Below are positions 38,704 to 49,216 of a DNA stretch of 64,000 nucleotides, piece after piece. This stretch comes from Chitinophaga pinensis (GTDB lineage: Bacteria > Bacteroidota > Bacteroidia > 2-12-FULL-35-15): contig CAMCYR010000005.1 of the NCBI GenBank assembly GCA_945885475.1, forward strand, positions 1 to 64,000. The letters run 5' to 3'. Position numbers and translations under genes: made by a program. The notes below the pieces were generated by a model. That model was not told where the DNA came from and ran no database searches. It saw only the letters and a program-made list of their open reading frames with translations. The stretch's first letter is position 1, and every line of letters begins with the position of its first letter.

Positions 38704-39807
38704 ATGAAAAAACTTTTATTACTTCATACTATCTTTTTTACTTCAGCCCTTAGCGCTCAAATCTCCATTACTTCAGCAGATATGCCCAATGCGGGGGATT
38801 CTGTTTTGATTAGCGTCACTACTGCTATTGATACAAATGATGTTACCCTCACAGGAGCAAATTACACCTGGGATTATTCTACCTTGGTTCCCGATTTTCA
38901 ACGCTTTGAAAAATTTGATTCTCCTTCAACTTTCCCCTTTCCTTTTAATTTGCTTTTCAATCCGCTTAATACTTCTTATGGTAATGAAAATAATATATTA
39001 ACAACGTTGCCTTTGCCTGGTGTATCATTAGATATGGCATACGATTTTTTAAAGGAGTCGTCCACAACATTCCGACAAATAGGTGCAGGATATACAATAA
39101 ACGGAATACCGCTTCCTTTTTTGTATTCGTCAGATGATGTTATCTATAATTTTCCTGTGGATTATTTAGATACAGATTCTTGTGATTACAAATTTGGTTT
39201 GCCTATTCCTTCAATCGGGTATTACGGACAAAAAGGTCATCGTGTAAATGTGGTTGACGGTTGGGGCACTGTGAAAACGCCATTTGGTACTTTTAATGCT
39301 TTGCGTGTTAAATCAACAATATCAGCCATCGATACCATTGCACTTGATGCTTTAGGTTTTGGAACCAATATTCCCCGCCCTTTGCGATATGAATATAAAT
39401 GGCTCGCAACGGCCAAACAAATCCCTGTTTTAAAAGTCGATGCGAATTTTGTTGGCGGAAACATCGTTGTTACAAATGTTGAATACATTGATAGCATTAT
39501 TCCGGGTGTGCCTTCTTTAGGTATTGCCGATTATCTGAACAATAATTTTAATGCGATCGTTTATCCGAATCCTTTTGTTGATGAAACAACTGTTCAATAC
39601 ACACTCGCTGCAAAATCACAGATGAAAATAAGTATCACGGATATCGTTGGTAAAACTATTACCATTGTTTCTGATGAGTTACAAAACATGGGAACATACC
39701 AGAAAAATCTGAATGTTGCGGAGCTGGATTTATCGCAAGGTGTTTACTTTGTTATTCTTCAAAGTCCATCTGCTAAATCGGTTCACCGGATCGTTATAAC
39801 AAAATAA
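38704..39807 (+). CDS. T9SS type A sorting domain-containing secreted protein
   Basis: Signal peptide; C-terminal IVYPNPFVDETTVQYTLAAKSQMKISITDIVGKTI...LDLSQGVYFVILQ. Confidence 0.85.
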   Translation: MKKLLLLHTIFFTSALSAQISITSADMPNAGDSVLISVTTAIDTNDVTLTGANYTWDYSTLVPDFQRFEKFDSPSTFPFPFNLLFNPLNTSYGNENNILTTLPLPGVSLDMAYDFLKESSTTFRQIGAGYTINGIPLPFLYSSDDVIYNFPVDYLDTDSCDYKFGLPIPSIGYYGQKGHRVNVVDGWGTVKTPFGTFNALRVKSTISAIDTIALDALGFGTNIPRPLRYEYKWLATAKQIPVLKVDANFVGGNIVVTNVEYIDSIIPGVPSLGIADYLNNNFNAIVYPNPFVDETTVQYTLAAKSQMKISITDIVGKTITIVSDELQNMGTYQKNLNVAELDLSQGVYFVILQSPSAKSVHRIVITK

Positions 39808-39827
39808 AGTAGAGAAAAGAAAATAGA

Positions 39828-39863
39828 AAGCCCTGTTCATTTATCATTGAATAGGGCTTTCTT
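39828..39863. terminator. Hairpin between convergent genes (GAAAGCCCT...AGGGCTTTC)
   Basis: gaaagccctgttcatttatcattgaatagggctttc. Confidence 0.75.
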
Positions 39864-39903
39864 ATGTCTTGGTTTATTGGGAATCGCTCTTAGGTCAGCT
39901 GGC

Positions 39904-41064
39904 TTATTCTTTTCTGATCAGACTATACTTATTTTTTAACTTCAGGAAAAATGATTCATAATAGTGATAACTCAATTCGGAAACGACTAAGGTTAAAAAG
40001 AAGGAGATTAGCAAAACAAAAAGAAAGGTGTATTTACTCATTCCATTCAAATTGATTCCCATAAAATGAAAGGCCAGTAAAACGATAAAAAATACGATCA
40101 TATGATAGCAATACATTCCATACGTATATTTTCCGAATGAAGAGATGATCCGCCAATTGCTGATTTTATAAAACGAATGTTTTGCATAATTCTGCTCCAT
40201 AATCACAAACGCAAAAAGGCTGGAGAATACAACCGGCATCAATGATGAAGCATGATTGTAGTGAATGCCGAATTTCCAAATGTAAAAACGCATCGGCACC
40301 AGAATAAACAGGATGAGGTATACGATCAAAATCATGTATTTGGGTATTTTTTCAAACCAGCTGATGACATTCTCTTTCAAAGCAAGATAAGCGATCACTG
40401 CTCCGCTTGCCAAATCTGAAACCGATGAGAGTGAATGGTATTTCATGATCATTGGATTGCCTTTGGCACAATAAAAACGAAATAAAATGGAGCCGATAAT
40501 AATAAGAATGAATGTTTTGAAAAGATGTTTTCTCGGGACAAGGGCGATGATCAGCGGCCAGAATAAATAAAATTGCTCTTCAACAGATACCGACCAAAGG
40601 ATCCCGATCATAAAATTATTGATGCCATTATATAAGTAATCAAAGTTTCCAGTAAACGTTATATAAAACCACTTGTTGATCTCCGCGGTGCTTACTCCGA
40701 TTGGAAACCATTTTGGTAAGATGTTCTCAAATATCGGAAATGCCAATAAGCATAGTGCCACAATCAAAAAGTACAAGGGCCAGATGCGTAAAATCCTTCT
40801 CAGATAAAAGTTTTTGATGTTAATCGTTCCAGTCAAATCTTTCTCTTTGAGCAGGAGGTAGGTGATCAGGAAACCACTCAGTACAAAAAAGAAACTGACT
40901 CCAAGATCTCCATTCCAGAAAAAGTGCGAACGGATGTAAGCAAATGTTTCAGAATGGTTGTTGTAGCCCAGTGAGCCGGTTGCGTGATTGATGAAAACTA
41001 CAAAAAATGCAAAAAAACGCAGTCCTTCGAGGTTTGGGAAAAATAGTTTAGTGGTATCCTGCAT
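39904..41064 (-). CDS. Acyltransferase 3 family protein
   Basis: FPNLEGLRFFAFFVVFINHATGS...GVSFFFVLSGFLITYLLL...SVSVEEQFYLFWPLI. Confidence 0.92.
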   Translation of the reverse strand: MQDTTKLFFPNLEGLRFFAFFVVFINHATGSLGYNNHSETFAYIRSHFFWNGDLGVSFFFVLSGFLITYLLLKEKDLTGTINIKNFYLRRILRIWPLYFLIVALCLLAFPIFENILPKWFPIGVSTAEINKWFYITFTGNFDYLYNGINNFMIGILWSVSVEEQFYLFWPLIIALVPRKHLFKTFILIIIGSILFRFYCAKGNPMIMKYHSLSSVSDLASGAVIAYLALKENVISWFEKIPKYMILIVYLILFILVPMRFYIWKFGIHYNHASSLMPVVFSSLFAFVIMEQNYAKHSFYKISNWRIISSFGKYTYGMYCYHMIVFFIVLLAFHFMGINLNGMSKYTFLFVLLISFFLTLVVSELSYHYYESFFLKLKNKYSLIRKE

Positions 41065-41209
41065 AGCAATCAATATTCGCCGCAATTTATAGTTTTTTAG
41101 TTTTGTTAATCAGGAAATTTCAAAAAAAATAGGTGCAACAGCATTCTTACTCTTAGTAGTAATGGATATAGTTCATAGCTGCTGTCTGCATACAAATACC
41201 GTTTAAACT

Positions 41210-41239
41210 TTGTCTGTTTCTATATTAATTGTAAATTTG
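41210..41239 (+). promoter_or_regulatory. Bacteroidota-type promoter upstream of paaE (TTTG...TAAATTTG)
   Basis: TAAATTTG at 41232-41239 with TTTG about 19 nt upstream. Confidence 0.5.
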
Positions 41240-41262
41240 CGCCCTATAATCAATCCAATAAT

Positions 41263-42333
41263 ATGTCAAGATTCCATTCATTAAAAGTTGTTGATGTTGT
41301 CCGCGAAACAGCGGATGCTGTCTCTGTAGCCTTTGAAGTACCCGCTGATTTAAAGCAGGATTTTAAATACAAACAAGGACAATACCTTACGTTAAGATTC
41401 AATGTAAAAGGGGAGGAGCTGAGACGTTCTTATTCTATCTGCAGCAGCCCGATGGATGAAAATGAATTGCGTGTTGCCATAAAAAAAGTGAAGGACGGAC
41501 GTGTTTCTACCTTTATTAACGATACCGTTAAAGTAGGTGACGCAATAGAGGTGATGGTACCGATGGGTAATTTCTTTACTGAAATGAACGCTGCTAACAG
41601 AAAAAACTATGTATTGTTCGGTGGTGGTAGCGGTATAACGCCAATGTTGTCGATCTTAAAAACAGTTTTGAAAGCGGAGCTGCAAAGCACTATCACGTTG
41701 TTTTATGGTAATAACGATGAAGCTTCTGTCATTTTTAAAAAACAAATAGATGGATTAGCGGCTTCTAATGCTGATCGTTTTAAAGTAGTTCACATTTTAA
41801 ATACTGCTCCTGCCGGACATCCTGCAAACTTGCAAGGTCTTATGACCAAGGAAAAAAACATGGAGTTGGTGAAAGAATATATAGATGAAGCTGCTGATAA
41901 CGAATATTTTATCTGCGGTCCTGGACCAATGATGGAAAATGTGGTGAATGCATTAAAAGAATTAAAAATCAACGAAACAAAAGTTCACATAGAGTATTTT
42001 ACCGCTCCTGTAAATGCGGATGATCTAAAACCCTCTGGAAACTCTACTGCTGATGCGTCTGCAACGATCATAATTGATGGAGACGAACACCTGGTTGTGC
42101 TAGAAAAAAACGAAACTATCCTAGAAGCTGCTATCCGTATAGGATTAGATGCTCCTTATGCTTGTCAAGGTGGTTCTTGCTGTACCTGCCGCGCTTTATT
42201 AGAAGACGGAAAAGTGGAAATGGCTGTGAATTATGCTTTATCAGCGTCTGAAGTAAAACAAGGATTTATCCTAACTTGTCAAAGTCGCCCCACTACTAAT
42301 AAAGTGGTGGTGAATTACGATAAGGGTTTATAG
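41263..42333 (+). CDS. paaE: 1,2-phenylacetyl-CoA epoxidase reductase subunit
   Basis: FAD/NAD-binding reductase plus C-terminal 2Fe-2S (CQGGSCCTCRALL), adjacent to paaABCD. Confidence 0.92.
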   Translation: MSRFHSLKVVDVVRETADAVSVAFEVPADLKQDFKYKQGQYLTLRFNVKGEELRRSYSICSSPMDENELRVAIKKVKDGRVSTFINDTVKVGDAIEVMVPMGNFFTEMNAANRKNYVLFGGGSGITPMLSILKTVLKAELQSTITLFYGNNDEASVIFKKQIDGLAASNADRFKVVHILNTAPAGHPANLQGLMTKEKNMELVKEYIDEAADNEYFICGPGPMMENVVNALKELKINETKVHIEYFTAPVNADDLKPSGNSTADASATIIIDGDEHLVVLEKNETILEAAIRIGLDAPYACQGGSCCTCRALLEDGKVEMAVNYALSASEVKQGFILTCQSRPTTNKVVVNYDKGL

Positions 42334-42556
42334 GTGTTATCCATTTAAAACAATGGTCGCAGCTTCATTCGTATGCAACTCTAAATAACATTTATTTCAG
42401 TAACCTCTGCACCCTCTCGAGGGCCTCAGCTGTTAATTTTCTTATTTTCCTAAACAATTCAGCCCTAAAACAGTTGTATTTATTGGAATTGTATGCTCAA
42501 TTTTGTAAAAACTGATTAATTCCGTATTTTTATAGCATAAAGAAACACCCAACACA

Positions 42557-43498
42557 ATGGATGACACAAAACAACTAGAAGCCTTTGAAGCAAAAATTGC
42601 TTCGGGCGCAAAAATAGAACCGAAGGATTGGATGCCGGAAGCGTACCGCAAACAATTGATTCGTATGATGAGCCAGCATGCGCATTCCGAAATTGTTGGC
42701 ATGTTGCCTGAAGGCAATTGGATTACACGTGCTCCCAACTTGCGCAGAAAAGCTATTTTATTAGCAAAGGTGCAAGATGAAGCTGGACACGGTTTGTACC
42801 TATACAGTGCTACAGAAACCTTAGGAATAGACCGCTCCGAATTATTATCACAACTGCACACAGGAAAAGCAAAATATTCCAGCATTTTCAATTATCCAAC
42901 ATTAACTTGGGCCGATATCGGAGCAATTGGTTGGTTAGTGGACGGTGCTGCAATTATGAATCAAACAGCTTTGGCTCGTGGTTCTTACGGACCATATTGT
43001 CGCGCAATGATTCGCATTTGCAAAGAAGAAAGTTTTCACAACCGTCAAGGATATGAAATTATGATGCACTTGGCGCAAGGTACTCCTGAGCAAAAAGCAT
43101 TGGCGCAAGATGCCTTGAATCGCTGGTGGTGGCCATCTATCATGATGTTAGGACCAAGTGATGACCAATCGCCAAACTCTGATCAATTGATGCGTTGGAA
43201 AGTGAAAATGGAAAGTAACGATGCAATACGTCAACGTTTTATTGATAGAACAGTTCCGCAAGCCGATTTTATTGGACTAACTATTCCTGATAAGGATATG
43301 AAACTGGATGCAGCAACAGGTCATTATTCACACGGACCAATTAACTGGGATGAATTTTTTGAAATCATAAAAGGAAACGGACCTTGTAATGCAAAACGTT
43401 TAAAAGCAAGAGTAGATGCTGATAAAAACGGAGCGTGGGTGCGTGAAGCAGCAACGGCTTACGCAGCAAAACAAACAAAAGAAAAACTAGTAGCTTAG
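42557..43498 (+). CDS. paaA: 1,2-phenylacetyl-CoA epoxidase subunit A
   Basis: [40 protein letters not shown]...[17 protein letters not shown]. Confidence 0.95.
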   Translation: MDDTKQLEAFEAKIASGAKIEPKDWMPEAYRKQLIRMMSQHAHSEIVGMLPEGNWITRAPNLRRKAILLAKVQDEAGHGLYLYSATETLGIDRSELLSQLHTGKAKYSSIFNYPTLTWADIGAIGWLVDGAAIMNQTALARGSYGPYCRAMIRICKEESFHNRQGYEIMMHLAQGTPEQKALAQDALNRWWWPSIMMLGPSDDQSPNSDQLMRWKVKMESNDAIRQRFIDRTVPQADFIGLTIPDKDMKLDAATGHYSHGPINWDEFFEIIKGNGPCNAKRLKARVDADKNGAWVREAATAYAAKQTKEKLVA

Positions 43499-43541
43499 GC
43501 AATAGACAATAAAAAAGAGTAGACAGTAGACAATTAATACC

Positions 43542-43566
43542 TGTCAGTTCGAGCGGAGTCGAGAAC
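43542..43566. repeat. Dispersed copy of the TTCGAGCGGAGTCGAGAAC repeat in the paaA-paaB intergenic region
   Basis: tgtcagttcgagcggagtcgagaac. Confidence 0.9.
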
Positions 43567-43625
43567 AAGGGAGTTGAGAAGACGAATCATGATAGTAGAA
43601 AAAATAGACAAATAAAAAAAAGATT

Positions 43626-43913
43626 ATGACAGATTCACAATGGCCGGTATGGGAAGTATTTGTACAAGCAAATCCCGGCATATCACACAAGCATGTTGGT
43701 AATGTGCATGCAGCAGATGCTGAAATGGCAATTCAAAATGCACGTGATGTGTATACGCGCAGAAGCGAAGGAATCAGTATTTGGGTTGTTCCTGCCAATA
43801 CAATTTCTGCATCTAGTCCAGAAGATCAAGGAGCATTTTTTGAACCTTCAAACGATAAACCTTATCGTCATCCAACATTTTATAAAATTCCTGAAGGAGT
43901 GAAATATCTTTAA
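43626..43913 (+). CDS. paaB: 1,2-phenylacetyl-CoA epoxidase subunit B
   Basis: WPVWEVFVQANPGISHKHVGNVHAADAEMAIQNARDVYTRR. Confidence 0.95.
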   Translation: MTDSQWPVWEVFVQANPGISHKHVGNVHAADAEMAIQNARDVYTRRSEGISIWVVPANTISASSPEDQGAFFEPSNDKPYRHPTFYKIPEGVKYL

Positions 43914-44011
43914 GTTTAAAGTTAGAAAGTTCAAAGTTGGAAAGTTAATGCAGACCAATTAGAACCCTCAGAAAAACTTTAAACTTTTAAACTTTGAACT
44001 TTAAACTAACA

Positions 44012-44770
44012 ATGACAGTACAAGAAGCAAAATTTGAATACTTACTTCGCCTTGGCGATAGCAGTTTGATTATCGGACATCGTTTGTCGGAGTGGTGCGG
44101 ACATGGTCCAATTTTAGAAGAAGACATTGCATTGATTAATATCGCGTTGGATTTTGTTGGAAATGCAACTTCTATTTTAGGATATGCCGGACAAGTAGAA
44201 GGTAAGGGCAGAGATGAAGATGACTTGGCTTTTATGCGTGGTGAAAGAGAGTACAGAAACTTATTGATCACTGAACAACCAAACGGAGATTACGCAAACA
44301 CGATTGCTCGTCAGTTTTTATTTGATATGTATATGTATTTTTTATACGAAGAATTAAAAAGCAGTAAAGACGAAACCATTGCAGCTATTGCAGTGAAATC
44401 ACACAAGGAAATTACCTATCACTTGCGTCATACATCTGAATGGATGTTGCGTTTAGGGGATGGAACAGCAGAAAGTCACGAGCGTTTACAAAATGGTTTG
44501 AACGATTTGTGGATGTTTACTTCCGAAATGTTTGACATGGATGAGGTGGATGCCATTTTAATTAAAGAAGGAATTGCGCCAGATTTAACGAACGTAAAAG
44601 CAAGCTGGGAAAAACGAGTGCATGAAGTTTTAACTGAAGCAACTTTGCAAATTCCAACAACCACGTTCAAACAAAAAGGAAGCAAAGAAGGCAAACATTC
44701 TGAACACTTAGGATTCTTGTTAGCTGAAATGCAATACGTGCACAGAGCATATCCTGGCGCTAAGTGGTAA
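44012..44770 (+). CDS. paaC: 1,2-phenylacetyl-CoA epoxidase subunit C
   Basis: LRLGDSSLIIGHRLSEWCGHGPILEEDIALINIALDFVGNA. Confidence 0.94.
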   Translation: MTVQEAKFEYLLRLGDSSLIIGHRLSEWCGHGPILEEDIALINIALDFVGNATSILGYAGQVEGKGRDEDDLAFMRGEREYRNLLITEQPNGDYANTIARQFLFDMYMYFLYEELKSSKDETIAAIAVKSHKEITYHLRHTSEWMLRLGDGTAESHERLQNGLNDLWMFTSEMFDMDEVDAILIKEGIAPDLTNVKASWEKRVHEVLTEATLQIPTTTFKQKGSKEGKHSEHLGFLLAEMQYVHRAYPGAKW

Positions 44771-44845
44771 CTAAAAGAAAATCATTGTTAGAACAATTCC
44801 CCCTTTGGAAAAGGGGGCCAGGGGGATTCCGCCAATCATCATCGC

Positions 44846-45340
44846 ATGTCAAGAACTCATTCTCAAGAACAAATATTCAAACTCCTTTCAGAAATTCCTG
44901 ATCCTGAAATTCCTGTCATTAATATTATTGAACTCGGAATTTTACGTGAAGTAAAGTTTGAAAATGAGCTGTGTATCGTTGTGATTACTCCAACTTATAC
45001 CGGTTGTCCGGCAATGAAAGTAATTGAGGACGACATCCGCATTAAATTAAAAGAAATTGGAATTGATAAGGTGAAAGTAGAGTTGGTTTTGTCACCTGCT
45101 TGGACAACCGATTGGATTTCTGATGTTGCTAAAGAAAAGTTAAGAGCATACGGAATTGCGCCGCCAGATCATTCTTCAGTAGATAAAAAAGTACTACTTG
45201 GTAAAGCTCGTGATTTAAAATGCCCGCTTTGTGGCTCCATTCATACAGAAATGATTTCTCAATTTGGTTCAACAGCCTGTAAGGCTTTGTTTCGTTGCCT
45301 CGACTGCAAAGAACCTTTCGATTATTTTAAATGCTTGTAA
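44846..45340 (+). CDS. paaD: 1,2-phenylacetyl-CoA epoxidase assembly subunit PaaD
   Basis: IPDPEIPVINIIELGILREV...TPTYTGCPAMKVIEDDI...CPLCGSIHTEMISQFGSTACKALFRCLDCKEPFDYFKCL. Confidence 0.94.
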   Translation: MSRTHSQEQIFKLLSEIPDPEIPVINIIELGILREVKFENELCIVVITPTYTGCPAMKVIEDDIRIKLKEIGIDKVKVELVLSPAWTTDWISDVAKEKLRAYGIAPPDHSSVDKKVLLGKARDLKCPLCGSIHTEMISQFGSTACKALFRCLDCKEPFDYFKCL

Positions 45341-45370
45341 TTTTTTATCTTTACATAAATACAAATTTAT

Positions 45371-46147
45371 ATGACATTTATTAAATCAGAAACCGATGGC
45401 AATGTTTTAAAAATAACATTGAATCGGCCAGATAAATTCAATAGTTTTAATCGTGAAATGGCTTTGGCTCTGCAGGATGCGCTCGATAAAGCAGCTATTG
45501 ATAAATCGATTCGTGCAGTATTATTAACTGGAGAAGGAAAAGCATTTTGTGCGGGACAGGATTTGTCGGAAGCAATAGATGCAAATGGTCCTGGTATCGA
45601 AAAAATTGTTCGTGAACATTACAATCCAATTATTTTAAAGATAAGAAAACTTGAAAAACCAGTTGTTTGTGCAGTGAATGGTGTTGCAGCCGGAGCGGGG
45701 GCAAACATTGCCTTGGCTTGTGATGTTGTAATTGCTGCTGCGTCAGTTTCATTTATTCAAGCATTTAGTAAAATTGGATTGATTCCAGATAGTGGTGGAA
45801 CATTTTTTCTTCCTCGATTAATTGGTTTTGGAAAAGCATCTGCATTGATGATGTTAGGAGATAAAGTTTCTGCTACTGATGCAGAAAGAATGGGAATGAT
45901 TTATAAAGTTACTGAAGATACAAATTTGCAAAGTGATGCTATGACTATTTCAAAAACATTAGGCGACATGCCAACAAAGGCCATGGGTTTAACAAAAAGA
46001 TTACTGAATGAGTCCTTGGAAAATACAATTGAAAAACAATTGTCATATGAAGCAGATGTTCAAGTACAAGCTACTTTAACACATGATTATACTGAAGGTG
46101 TAAATGCATTTTTGGAAAAACGTAAACCAATATTCAAGGGAGAATAA
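45371..46147 (+). CDS. paaG: Enoyl-CoA hydratase/isomerase, PaaG-like
   Basis: Crotonase fold (GEGKAFCAGQDLSE...GVAAGAGANIALACDVVIAAASVSFIQAFSKIGLIPDSGGTFFLPRLIG) in paa context. Confidence 0.85.
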   Translation: MTFIKSETDGNVLKITLNRPDKFNSFNREMALALQDALDKAAIDKSIRAVLLTGEGKAFCAGQDLSEAIDANGPGIEKIVREHYNPIILKIRKLEKPVVCAVNGVAAGAGANIALACDVVIAAASVSFIQAFSKIGLIPDSGGTFFLPRLIGFGKASALMMLGDKVSATDAERMGMIYKVTEDTNLQSDAMTISKTLGDMPTKAMGLTKRLLNESLENTIEKQLSYEADVQVQATLTHDYTEGVNAFLEKRKPIFKGE

Positions 46148-46150
46148 TTT

Positions 46151-47311
46151 ATGATACAAATAGGAATAATTGGATCTGGTGCAATGGGCGCTGGAATTGC
46201 ACAAGTAGCTGCTACTGCTGGTCATAGTGTAATTGTATACGATAACAATCAAGCAGCTTTGGAAAAAGCAAAAGCAAATTTAGATTCTACTCTAAAAAAA
46301 TTGCTTGAGAAACATAAACTCACAGAGGAGAAGGCAAAATCTATTTTAGCAAACACTCAGTTTGTAAACGATTTAAATCAATTTACAAATTGTGGATTAA
46401 TTATTGAAGCGATCATCGAGAACATTGATGTAAAACAAAAATTATTTTCTGATTTAGAAGCAATTGTTTCTTCGGATTGTATTTTAGCTTCTAACACATC
46501 TTCTTTATCCATTGCATCCATTGCATCATCTTGTAAAAAAGCGGAACGTGTAATCGGAATTCATTTTTTTAATCCCGCTCCCTTAATGCCATTGGTGGAA
46601 ATTATTCCGGGAATTCTTACGGATGATACTGTTGTAAAAGAATGCAGAGCATTGATCGACAGCTGGGGGAAAATAACTGTACTTACAAAGGATACTCCCG
46701 GATTTATTGTCAATAGAGTGGCTCGTTCTTTTTATGGTGAGTCTATTCGTATCTATGAAGAAGGCATGGCTGATTTTGCTACCATCGATTGGGCTTTAAA
46801 AACTTACGGTGGATTTAAAATGGGTCCATTCGAACTGATGGATTTTATTGGTAACGATATTAATTTTAAAGTAACAGAAAGTGTATGGACACAATTCTTC
46901 TTTGAACAACGGTTCAAACCATCTCTCACTCAAAAACGATTGTTCGAAGCAAAATTATACGGAAGAAAATCGGGGAGAGGATATTATAATTATGCGGAAG
47001 GTGTTGAAATGCCTCAGCCGAAACAAGACGAAACGCTCGGGAAATATATTTTTAATCGTGTAATCTGCATGCTTATCAATGAGGCCATTGACTCGCTTTA
47101 TCTCCAGCTGGCAACTAAAGAAGATCTTGATCTGGCGATGACAAAAGGTGTAAATTATCCGAAAGGATTGTTGAAGTGGGCAGATGAAATCGGCTTGAAA
47201 AATGTGTATACTTCTTTGGATGTGTTGTATGAATTGTATAATGAAGACCGCTATCGTCCTTCAATATTGCTGAAGATGATGGTGCGTGATGAAAAGAAGT
47301 TCTATTTTTAA
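46151..47311 (+). CDS. paaH: 3-hydroxyacyl-CoA dehydrogenase, PaaH-like
   Basis: IGIIGSGAMGAGIAQVAATAGHSVIVYD...VIGIHFFNPAPLMPLVEII. Confidence 0.87.
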   Translation: MIQIGIIGSGAMGAGIAQVAATAGHSVIVYDNNQAALEKAKANLDSTLKKLLEKHKLTEEKAKSILANTQFVNDLNQFTNCGLIIEAIIENIDVKQKLFSDLEAIVSSDCILASNTSSLSIASIASSCKKAERVIGIHFFNPAPLMPLVEIIPGILTDDTVVKECRALIDSWGKITVLTKDTPGFIVNRVARSFYGESIRIYEEGMADFATIDWALKTYGGFKMGPFELMDFIGNDINFKVTESVWTQFFFEQRFKPSLTQKRLFEAKLYGRKSGRGYYNYAEGVEMPQPKQDETLGKYIFNRVICMLINEAIDSLYLQLATKEDLDLAMTKGVNYPKGLLKWADEIGLKNVYTSLDVLYELYNEDRYRPSILLKMMVRDEKKFYF

Positions 47312-47389
47312 ATAGCGTAAGCAAAGCATTAAATTAAGATGCTTTTTATATTTATTTTAAAATTAAACTGTCAAGTGAATTTAGCTGCA

Positions 47390-49216
47390 CTATAATTTAA
47401 TTCCCATAATTAGTATATCATCAATTTGTTCGTAATCTGATTTCCATGTGAGAATAGAATTTTCAATAATTTCTTTTTGATCTGCCATAGGTAGCGTTGA
47501 ACAAGATGATATTAATTGAATAAGGCGCTTTGTCATAAACTTTTTATTATTTGGTCCTCCAAATTGATCAACAATTCCATCTGAATAAAGATAAATTTGA
47601 ATGTCTTCCTCTAAATAAAATTCATTTAATGCAAACTCATAATTTTCGGAAATATTTCCACTGATGCCACACGAAGAAGATTTTATAGTATTTATGGTAC
47701 CTTGACTAGCTATAATAAGAGGCCTTCCAGCACCTGCATATTGCAGTTTTTTTTCTTTTTTATGATAGGTGCAAACAGCTAATTCTAAACCATCTTCAAT
47801 GGTAATATTTGAAAATTCATTTCTAAATGTTTTTCTGAATTCCATCACCATAGAAGTCAATATTAAATTTGGAGTCAATATTTTTTTTGTATCAATAATA
47901 TTATGAATAATATTCGAACTAATCATACTCATCATAGCTCCAGGAACACCATGGCCAGTGCAATCTCCACATATAATAATTATTTCATTTCCAAGTTCTT
48001 TAATAAAATAAAAATCTCCTCCAATGGATTCTTTCGGTCGAAAAATGACAAAGTTTTCTTTAAATAAGGCATTAATTACTTCTACTTTTGGCAAAATTGC
48101 ATGTTGTATATTTTGAGCGTAACGTAAGCTAGCCGAAAAATCGCTATTAACTTCTTTAAGCGAAGAATGTTCTTCTTTAATTGCTCTAATAGCTTTTTTA
48201 CTTTCTTTATGTTTTAAACTTAATTTTACACATAATTTCAGTTTTGCTTTTATAAGAGGAGGATCAACTGGTTTTGCTAAAAAATCTATGGCGCCCGTAT
48301 CCATTCCTTGTAAAACCTTTTCTTTATCTGATCCTAATGCCGAAAGAAAAATGATAGGAATATGTTTAGTAAAATCATTTTGACTCAGAATATGTGCCAC
48401 TTCAAAACCATCCATTTTTGGCATTTGAACATCAAGAACGATACAATCATACTGCTCTTTCATTGCCATCTCTATTGCTAGAGGGCCAGAATTTGCTTGG
48501 TGTATACTATAGCCTTCTAATTTTAATACAGCGTTTAAGGAAAATAGATTATCCTCCAAATCATCTACAATTAAAATTGTTGGCATACTAATATTTAGTT
48601 CTTCGCCATGCTTTATTTGACTAATATATTGCTTTATGGGATATTTTGCAGCTTCTAAGAGCATACCCATAATTTCGGGAATATCAGCAATTACATCCGG
48701 GCTAAATAAATTTATAGCAGACATTGGCATGATTGCAACAGTTGCAGATTCTGGCGATTGAACTATTGCTAAACCTCCTTTATCCTGTATTATTTTTAAA
48801 CTCTTAGCTCCGTCAGAATTTGCGCCTGAAAGCAAAATAGCAATACAACGATTACCAAAAGCATTTGCAAAGCATTCAAAAGTTAGATCAATACTTGGTC
48901 TTGAGAAATTTATTTTTTCAGAATAATCTAAAGTAAATAACCCAGTATCATCAACAAGCAAATGGTAATCGCCTGGCGCAATATAAATATGCCCCTGTTT
49001 AAGTTGCATTTTATCTTGTATTTCAACAACGGGAATATTTGTACTCTGATTTAAAACAGCTTCTAAATGATTCTCTGCGCTGTTTTTTCGATGGAGAACT
49101 AAGATAATTGCAAAAGGGTAATTTGCAGGGATAAATGGAAGTATATTCATAATTACTTCAATACTTCCTGCGGAACCACCCAATATGATTACACCTTCTT
49201 TTTCCATGTTTTCCAT
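47390..49216 (-). CDS. CheB-type methylesterase domain + receiver + SpoIIE/PP2C phosphatase fusion
   Basis: ILGGSAGSIEVI...; ILIVDDLEDNLFSL...DCIVLDVQMPKMDG; FRPKESIGGDFYFIKELGNEIIIICGDCTGHGVPGAMMSMI. Confidence 0.9.
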   Translation of the reverse strand: MENMEKEGVIILGGSAGSIEVIMNILPFIPANYPFAIILVLHRKNSAENHLEAVLNQSTNIPVVEIQDKMQLKQGHIYIAPGDYHLLVDDTGLFTLDYSEKINFSRPSIDLTFECFANAFGNRCIAILLSGANSDGAKSLKIIQDKGGLAIVQSPESATVAIMPMSAINLFSPDVIADIPEIMGMLLEAAKYPIKQYISQIKHGEELNISMPTILIVDDLEDNLFSLNAVLKLEGYSIHQANSGPLAIEMAMKEQYDCIVLDVQMPKMDGFEVAHILSQNDFTKHIPIIFLSALGSDKEKVLQGMDTGAIDFLAKPVDPPLIKAKLKLCVKLSLKHKESKKAIRAIKEEHSSLKEVNSDFSASLRYAQNIQHAILPKVEVINALFKENFVIFRPKESIGGDFYFIKELGNEIIIICGDCTGHGVPGAMMSMISSNIIHNIIDTKKILTPNLILTSMVMEFRKTFRNEFSNITIEDGLELAVCTYHKKEKKLQYAGAGRPLIIASQGTINTIKSSSCGISGNISENYEFALNEFYLEEDIQIYLYSDGIVDQFGGPNNKKFMTKRLIQLISSCSTLPMADQKEIIENSILTWKSDYEQIDDILIMGIKL

